From JBBQWR01 sp038210495 (GTDB lineage Bacteria > Planctomycetota > Planctomycetia > Pirellulales > DATAWG01): DNA of 36,627 bases. The notes below the pieces were generated by a model, which worked only from the letters and a program-made list of their open reading frames with translations, was not told the origin of the DNA and searched no databases. Shown piece after piece: positions 31,769 to 36,627 of this stretch. Position numbers and translations under genes: made by a program. The stretch lies in the NCBI GenBank assembly GCA_038210495.1, contig JBBQWR010000051.1, forward strand, positions 1 through 36,627. Reading direction: 5' to 3'. How positions within the stretch are numbered: the first letter of the stretch is position 1; each line of letters begins with the position of its first letter.

Positions 31769-34153
31769 ATGGGCCTTACATTTCTCTCACCGGTTCTGCT
31801 CGCCGGGATCGCGCTAGTCGCGGCGCCGATCGTGTTGCATCTGGTGATGCGCCAGTCGCCGAAGCATTTGATTTTTCCCGCGCTGCGGTTCTTGCAACTA
31901 CGCGAGCAAAGCAATCGCCGGCAGCTTAAGCTGCGGCACTTGCTGCTGCTGCTGCTCCGTTGCGCGGCGATCGTGCTTCTGGCCGCGGCGCTGGCGCGGC
32001 CGAGCATCAAAGCTCAGGGAATGCTCGGCAGCCAAGAGGCGCCGGTGGCGGCGGCCGTGCTGTTCGATACGTCGCCGCGGATGGAGTATCGCGAAGCGAA
32101 TCATTCGCGGCTCGAGGTCGCCCAGGACACGGCCAACTGGCTGTTGACCCAGTTGCCGCCGGAGAGCGAGGTGGCGGTGCTCACGTCGGAAGAGGAGTCG
32201 AGCGATTTTTCCGTCGACTTGGGCGCCGCGGAACAGCGAATCGCCAAGCTCAAGATCGGGGGAAGCTCAACCCCGCTAGCCCAGGCGATCGGTCGGGCCG
32301 TTCCGCTCTTAAACGCGAAAGACAAGCAGCGCAAAGAGATTTACATCTTCACCGATTTGGCTTCCGGCGCTTGGCCGAAGGATAAAGGGCAGCTCAAGAG
32401 CTTGGTCGACGCGGCAGGGGATATCGGGCTGTATGTGATCGATGTGGGCGTGGCCGAGCCGAAGGATTTTTCGCTCGGCGATGTGCGAGTGTGGCCGGAG
32501 GTCGTGGCGAAGGGTGGGGCCGTGCAGATCGAGACGACGGCCGGGCGATTGGGGCCGGAGGAGGATCGCGCGGTGGCTTTGTATGTCATTGCGCCAGAAA
32601 ACGCAGGACAGGGGGCTGACGCCCCCCGCTCGCCAACGACGACGGGGCCGCGGATGCGGGGCCAGAAGATGGTTCACTGGAAGCCGGGCGAGGCGCCGAC
32701 GGTCGAGTTCACGCTGACGGCCGATGGTCCGGGCACGTATCAGGGATATGTCAAGATTCTGGGCGAGGATAATCTCGCGGCCGACGACATTCGTTATTTC
32801 ACATACGACGTGCGGCCGCCGTTTCGCGTGCTGCTCGCGGCGCCGCCTCCCGTGGATCGGCGCACGCTGCTCTTGAGCGAAGCGCTGTCGCCGTTTCAAT
32901 TTCGCAAGACGGGTCGATCGCGATTCGATTGCGAAACGACGCCGCTGGACGGCGTGGCCGATCGCAATTTGGAGACTTACTCGGCCGTGTGCTTGATCGA
33001 TCCGTCGCCACTGGACGACGCGACTTGGAATCGGCTGAAGTCGTATGTCGAGCAAGGAGGCGCGCTGGCGATCTTTCTCGGTCGCAATGCTCAGCCGGCC
33101 GAAACGTTCAGCACCGCGGCGGCGGCGGCCCTGTTGCCTGGACCGCTGTCGATCATTAACCGCACGGACAAGCCGGCGAGATTCGTCGCCCCGGCCGAAA
33201 GCGATTATCAACATCCGCTCATGGCCCGATTTCGCGGCATCAAGCGCAGCACGCCTTGGCCGTCGTTTCCCGTGTGGCGGTCATGGCAGTTTGCGAGTCT
33301 CGACAAGTCGGCGAATGTCGCGCTGCATTTCAACGACGGTCAGCCGGCGATCGTCGATCGGACGGTCGGCAAGGGCCGCGTGTTGACGATGACCACGCCC
33401 ATTTCCGATCCGGCGGCCGATCCCGATTCTTGGAATCAATTGGCCACCGGCATCAAGCCTTGGCCGTTTGTGATCTTGTCCAACGAGATGCTGTTATATC
33501 TCGTCGGCAGCGGCGAAGAGCGGCTGGACTACTTGGTCGGCGATCGGGCTACGCTGCGGCTGGGCGAAAATCCGACGCTGACCAAACTGCTGCTCAAAAA
33601 TTCGCAAAACCCGCGCGACGCAACCGATCTGACGTTCGACTCGACCAAGGGTAGCACCCTGTCGATCCCCGGCACGACCGTGGCCGCCAATTATCAAGTC
33701 GAAGCCGGTGGCTCGGCCGACGGCGTGCGCCGCGGATTCAGCGCGAATATCCCGGCCAGTTCCACCGATCTGACGCGGATCGGCAGCGAAACGTTGACCG
33801 ATCTGCTCGGCGCCGGGCGATTTAAGCTGGCCCATAATCGCGAGGAAATCGATCGCACGGTGAGCGTCGGCCGCGTCGGTCGAGAGCTGTATCCAATTTT
33901 GATTTTCTTGGTGGCGCTGGCCGTTGGCGGAGAGCAGTTGCTCTCGAACCGCTTCTACCGCCGAGGCAAGATGGCTGCGGGGCCGCGATTGTCGGCCGAC
34001 GCCCTGACCACGAATTCCGCGCCGCCGCCCACGCAGGCAAAGACGCTTCCCGCCGCGCCGCCGGTCATTCCACCGCCGCTACCGAGCGAAACGATTTCCG
34101 CGATGGGCGTCGTCGCCGATCCCTTTGCACCAGCTTCCTCGGCGGCGCCATGA
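31769..34153 (+). CDS. BatA-like membrane protein with VWA and GATase-like domains
   Basis: 794 residues from the ATG at 31769; the frame is open from 31601 only because it crosses the repeat element. N-terminal BatA-type segment with two membrane helices (LSPVLLAGIALVAAPIVLHLVM; LLLLLLRCAAIVLLAAALARP). A VWA-type domain follows (about 95-230), but its MIDAS line is AVLFDTSPRMEY: the second serine of DxSxS is arginine, so metal binding is doubtful. A GATase-like fold (about 350-480, PPFRVLLAAPPPVDRRTLLL, YVEQGGALAIFLGRN) lacks the catalytic cysteine. A last helix near the C-terminus (LYPILIFLVALAVGGEQLL). Ends with a 4-base ATGA overlap with the next gene, so coupled. Confidence 0.88.
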   Translation: MGLTFLSPVLLAGIALVAAPIVLHLVMRQSPKHLIFPALRFLQLREQSNRRQLKLRHLLLLLLRCAAIVLLAAALARPSIKAQGMLGSQEAPVAAAVLFDTSPRMEYREANHSRLEVAQDTANWLLTQLPPESEVAVLTSEEESSDFSVDLGAAEQRIAKLKIGGSSTPLAQAIGRAVPLLNAKDKQRKEIYIFTDLASGAWPKDKGQLKSLVDAAGDIGLYVIDVGVAEPKDFSLGDVRVWPEVVAKGGAVQIETTAGRLGPEEDRAVALYVIAPENAGQGADAPRSPTTTGPRMRGQKMVHWKPGEAPTVEFTLTADGPGTYQGYVKILGEDNLAADDIRYFTYDVRPPFRVLLAAPPPVDRRTLLLSEALSPFQFRKTGRSRFDCETTPLDGVADRNLETYSAVCLIDPSPLDDATWNRLKSYVEQGGALAIFLGRNAQPAETFSTAAAAALLPGPLSIINRTDKPARFVAPAESDYQHPLMARFRGIKRSTPWPSFPVWRSWQFASLDKSANVALHFNDGQPAIVDRTVGKGRVLTMTTPISDPAADPDSWNQLATGIKPWPFVILSNEMLLYLVGSGEERLDYLVGDRATLRLGENPTLTKLLLKNSQNPRDATDLTFDSTKGSTLSIPGTTVAANYQVEAGGSADGVRRGFSANIPASSTDLTRIGSETLTDLLGAGRFKLAHNREEIDRTVSVGRVGRELYPILIFLVALAVGGEQLLSNRFYRRGKMAAGPRLSADALTTNSAPPPTQAKTLPAAPPVIPPPLPSETISAMGVVADPFAPASSAAP

Positions 34154-36435
34154 ACGGATGGTACGTCAATCCGGTTGGCGGAACGTGGCTCGTCGTGGCC
34201 GTTTCCACCGCGTTCCTCGCGCTGCTCATGCTCGCCGGCCGCGATCTGCGCGGCCTCTCCCCTGGCCGGCGCGGCGCGTTGATCGGTCTGCGCGTCCTCG
34301 TGTTTCTGGCAATCGTCGCCGGGATGCTGCGGCCGACCTACGTATTCACCGAAATGAAGCGGCATCGGGCGACAGTCATCGTGCTCGTCGACCGCACCAA
34401 GAGCATGAGCGTCCCCGATGAGGGCAACAAAACCCGATGGGATCGGCTCAGGGAAGTCGTGGACGCCGCGCTGCCGAAATTTCGCGACCTGAACGAAGAT
34501 CTCGACGTCAAGTTCTACACGTTCGATGCGACGATCAATTCCGTTCCGCTGAATTCCGACAACCTCGACCTGGGCGCGACGGCCGAGGGAACCCAAACGG
34601 CGATCGGCGCCGCGATGGCCGACACGCTGCGCAAAGAAACGGGCCACCGCATCGCCGGCATGATTTTGCTGAGCGACGGCGGCCAAAACGCGATGGACCC
34701 GCGCGATCTGGCCCCGCAGACGGCGGTGCGCCAATTGGCCGATCTCGGCGTCCCGCTGTACACCGTCTGCTTCGGCAAGGAAGGATCGGAGGAACGTCGC
34801 GACGCGGCCGTGGTCGCGATTGACGCCCCGCGACAGACGTTCGTCAAGAACGCGGTTCCGATCAAGGGTCGAGTGCGCATTCGCGGCTATCGCGGTCAAG
34901 ATATTCCGGTGCAAGCGTTGTTCGAAGTCGAAGCCGGCAAGGAACCGGTGCTGGTCGGCACGCAAAACGTTCGCGCCGTGCGCGATGGGGAGGACCTGCC
35001 CGTCGAGTTCAGTTACATTCCGCAAGTGGCCGGCGAGCACAAGATCACGCTCCGCATTCCTCCGCAATCCGAAGAGCAGGACACGTCCAACAACGAGACG
35101 AGCACTTATGTGCAAGTCTCGGCGGGAGGCTTGAACGTGTTTTATATCGAAGGCGAGCCGCGCGTCGAGCAGCGATTTCTCCGCCGCTCGCTCGGCGCCT
35201 CGCCCGACATCAAAGTCGATTTCAAATGGTTCGACCATCGCGACCGGAAAAATTGGCCGGTCAAGGACATCGGCGAGCAATTCAAGCCGGGCAAATACGA
35301 TGTGTACATCTTGGGCGACATCGACTCGAAGGCCTTTCAGCCGAGCGATTTAGCCAGCTTGCGACTGGCGGTGGAGCGGGGTGCTGGACTGATCATGCTC
35401 GGCGGCTTTCATAGCTTTTGGGCAGGCGGATATCAAGACACGGCGTTACGCGAGATTTTGCCGTTGGCGCCCGATCGCGCTAAATTCGATCGCCAAGGAT
35501 TCGACGAACCGATCCGCGAGGAAATGCATCTCAAACCGGCCAATCGCGACGTCGGCCTGAAAATGCTTCCGGACAAAAAATTCGGCAACATATCCGTCAT
35601 GCGGCTGGCGCCGGGCGACGATCAAAACCGCGCCGCGTGGCTCCGGCTGCCGGGGTTGGAAGGCGCCAACCTGTTCCCGGAACTGAAGTTGGCCGCGAAG
35701 CCACTGGCCGTCACGCCCGACGGACGACCGCTCTTGGTCGCCGGCGAGCCGGGCGCCGGGCGCGTGCTGGCCTTCGCCGGCGATTCCACCTGGCATTGGT
35801 ACATGGAGGGATTCGAAGCCGAGCATAAACGCTTTTGGCGGCAAGTCGTGCTGTGGCTGGCTAAAAAAGAGGATGTCGAGAAGAACGGCGTTTGGGTCCG
35901 GCTGCCGCAGCGGCAATACATGCCGCATCGGCCGGTTGAATTCACGGTCGGCGCCGCGACGGCCCAGGGAGACCCGATCGCCGGAGCCACGTTCGAGGCT
36001 TCGGTGACGTTGCCCAATGGCAGCCGCGCCCCCGTGCGGATGTCGCGTGTCGGCAACCAGGCGACCGGCGCCTTTCGCGAGACGCTCGGGCCCGGCGAAT
36101 ACGCGATTCAGATTGTGGCCTCCAAAGACAAAGCCGTGCTGGGCGAGGCCCACACGCGGTTCATGGTGTACGAGCAGGATTTGGAAATGGAAAATCCCGG
36201 CGCGATGACAAGCTTCATGGCAAGTCTTTCGGCGATCACAAAAGACTACGGCGGCCGATCGTATCCGCCGGAAAACCTGACCGACATCTGCGACGCGCTC
36301 AAGCGGCAAAGCAAAGACCTGGAAGTTCCCACCGAAACCAAGACGACCCCCTGGGACAAGCCGCCGCTGTTCTTGGCGATCGTCGGCCTGCTAGTCGTCG
36401 AATGGTATCTGCGCAAGAAATGGGGACTCGTGTGA
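34150..36435 (+). CDS. VWA domain membrane protein with inactive GATase-like domain
   Basis: 761 residues. The ATG at 34150 overlaps the previous stop by 4 bases. Two N-terminal membrane helices (WLVVAVSTAFLALLMLAG; ALIGLRVLVFLAIVAGMLRP) and one at the C-terminus (PPLFLAIVGLLVVEWYLRK). VWA domain about 75-220 (VIVLVDRTKSMSVPDEG: D-x-T-x-S, Thr in place of the first Ser; MILLSDGGQNAMDP). Beta-sandwich segments follow (VKNAVPIKGRVRIRGY). The GATase-like domain (about 330-450) has YVQVSAGGLNVFYIEGEPR and MLGGFHSFWAGG, with no nucleophilic Cys elbow. An immunoglobulin-like C-terminal part (about 595-690). Likely a membrane partner of the DUF58/BatA-like pair. Confidence 0.9.
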   Translation: MNGWYVNPVGGTWLVVAVSTAFLALLMLAGRDLRGLSPGRRGALIGLRVLVFLAIVAGMLRPTYVFTEMKRHRATVIVLVDRTKSMSVPDEGNKTRWDRLREVVDAALPKFRDLNEDLDVKFYTFDATINSVPLNSDNLDLGATAEGTQTAIGAAMADTLRKETGHRIAGMILLSDGGQNAMDPRDLAPQTAVRQLADLGVPLYTVCFGKEGSEERRDAAVVAIDAPRQTFVKNAVPIKGRVRIRGYRGQDIPVQALFEVEAGKEPVLVGTQNVRAVRDGEDLPVEFSYIPQVAGEHKITLRIPPQSEEQDTSNNETSTYVQVSAGGLNVFYIEGEPRVEQRFLRRSLGASPDIKVDFKWFDHRDRKNWPVKDIGEQFKPGKYDVYILGDIDSKAFQPSDLASLRLAVERGAGLIMLGGFHSFWAGGYQDTALREILPLAPDRAKFDRQGFDEPIREEMHLKPANRDVGLKMLPDKKFGNISVMRLAPGDDQNRAAWLRLPGLEGANLFPELKLAAKPLAVTPDGRPLLVAGEPGAGRVLAFAGDSTWHWYMEGFEAEHKRFWRQVVLWLAKKEDVEKNGVWVRLPQRQYMPHRPVEFTVGAATAQGDPIAGATFEASVTLPNGSRAPVRMSRVGNQATGAFRETLGPGEYAIQIVASKDKAVLGEAHTRFMVYEQDLEMENPGAMTSFMASLSAITKDYGGRSYPPENLTDICDALKRQSKDLEVPTETKTTPWDKPPLFLAIVGLLVVEWYLRKKWGLV

Positions 36436-36440
36436 AGCCA

Positions 36441-36475
36441 AGTCGGGAGTCGGGAGACGGGAGACGGAAGACGGG
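36441..36475. repeat. Heptamer tandem repeat (AGTCGGG/AGACGGG)
   Basis: Five copies of a 7-base unit (two AGTCGGG, two AGACGGG and one AGACGGA) lie just after the stop codon at 36433-36435. The core is the same as at 3700, 4001 and 10998. The stretch to the window end (36476-36627) shows nothing else that I can call. Confidence 0.85.
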
Positions 36476-36627
36476 AGTGTCTTCGCGTCTGCTATGTAGC
36501 TAGTTTGTCAAGGGCGTTGCTGGGGTGGGAACGGGGAGTTGATGTCGTGCAGTCTGCTATTCAGTCGTCCGCTGGTGCGGAGACTATTTGACTCTACGCA
36601 AAAATGGGAACGGACTAAACTTCGCGA

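Noticed and set aside
33955..35280. 441-codon minus-strand ORF across the BatA-like and VWA genes
   Set aside because: It spans a gene junction on the opposite strand and reads as a composition shadow.
35130..35470. Active class I glutamine amidotransferase domain in the last gene
   Set aside because: The fold-like pattern is present but the nucleophile elbow with cysteine is absent (GGFHSF instead).

Overview
The window reads as a chromosomal segment of a planctomycete. I infer a Pirellulales-like lineage, not proven. Reasons: high GC; an extended SecA of about 1,238 residues; a single-pass membrane protein with squalene-cyclase-like repeats; a TPR protein opening with a degenerate SEC-C motif; large VWA-type membrane proteins next to a DUF58 protein; and many intergenic palindromes and heptanucleotide tandem repeats. 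Lipid A/Kdo (WaaA), MreBCD and PBP2 genes indicate a Gram-negative envelope with peptidoglycan elongation.

Layout. 1-388: heptamer array plus hairpin repeats. 389-3667 (minus): secreted secretin-like protein and WaaA. 4027-7743 (minus): SecA. 8368-10284 (plus): cyclase-repeat membrane protein. 10438-12935 (minus): MoaB/MogA and a long acyl-CoA dehydrogenase. 13064-15682: groES-groEL with a promoter-like site, two inverted repeats and a strong terminator. 15720-17614: accessory patch with an Imm50-like gene, a small membrane ORF, a mazF broken by a one-base shift, its candidate antitoxin, and a second frameshifted gene (DUF6941-like). 17839-18144: small hypothetical. 18281-21572 (minus): MuiA-like protein and a transhydrogenase alpha subunit. 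21685-27780 (minus): morphogenesis cluster reading coiled-coil membrane protein, small membrane protein, mreB, mreC, mreD, mrdA, with a good sigma70-like promoter upstream. 28305-36435 (plus): SEC-C/TPR protein, DUF58 protein, BatA-like protein and VWA/GATase-like membrane protein.

How genes fit together. The mre cluster is a cell-wall elongation operon with two extra membrane proteins, one carrying an MreC-like C-terminal beta domain. The right-hand cluster matches the DUF58/BatA/VWA part of MoxR-type operons, but no MoxR ATPase lies in the window. groESL, secA and waaA are housekeeping.

Most distinctive items: the split mazF whose halves overlap as ATGA; a second one-base frameshift 700 bp away; a 243-bp element with 41-bp terminal inverted repeats; a perfect 25-bp palindrome inside the mre cluster; and dispersed heptamer repeats lying against stop codons. 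No tRNA, rRNA, CRISPR array or transposase gene was seen.
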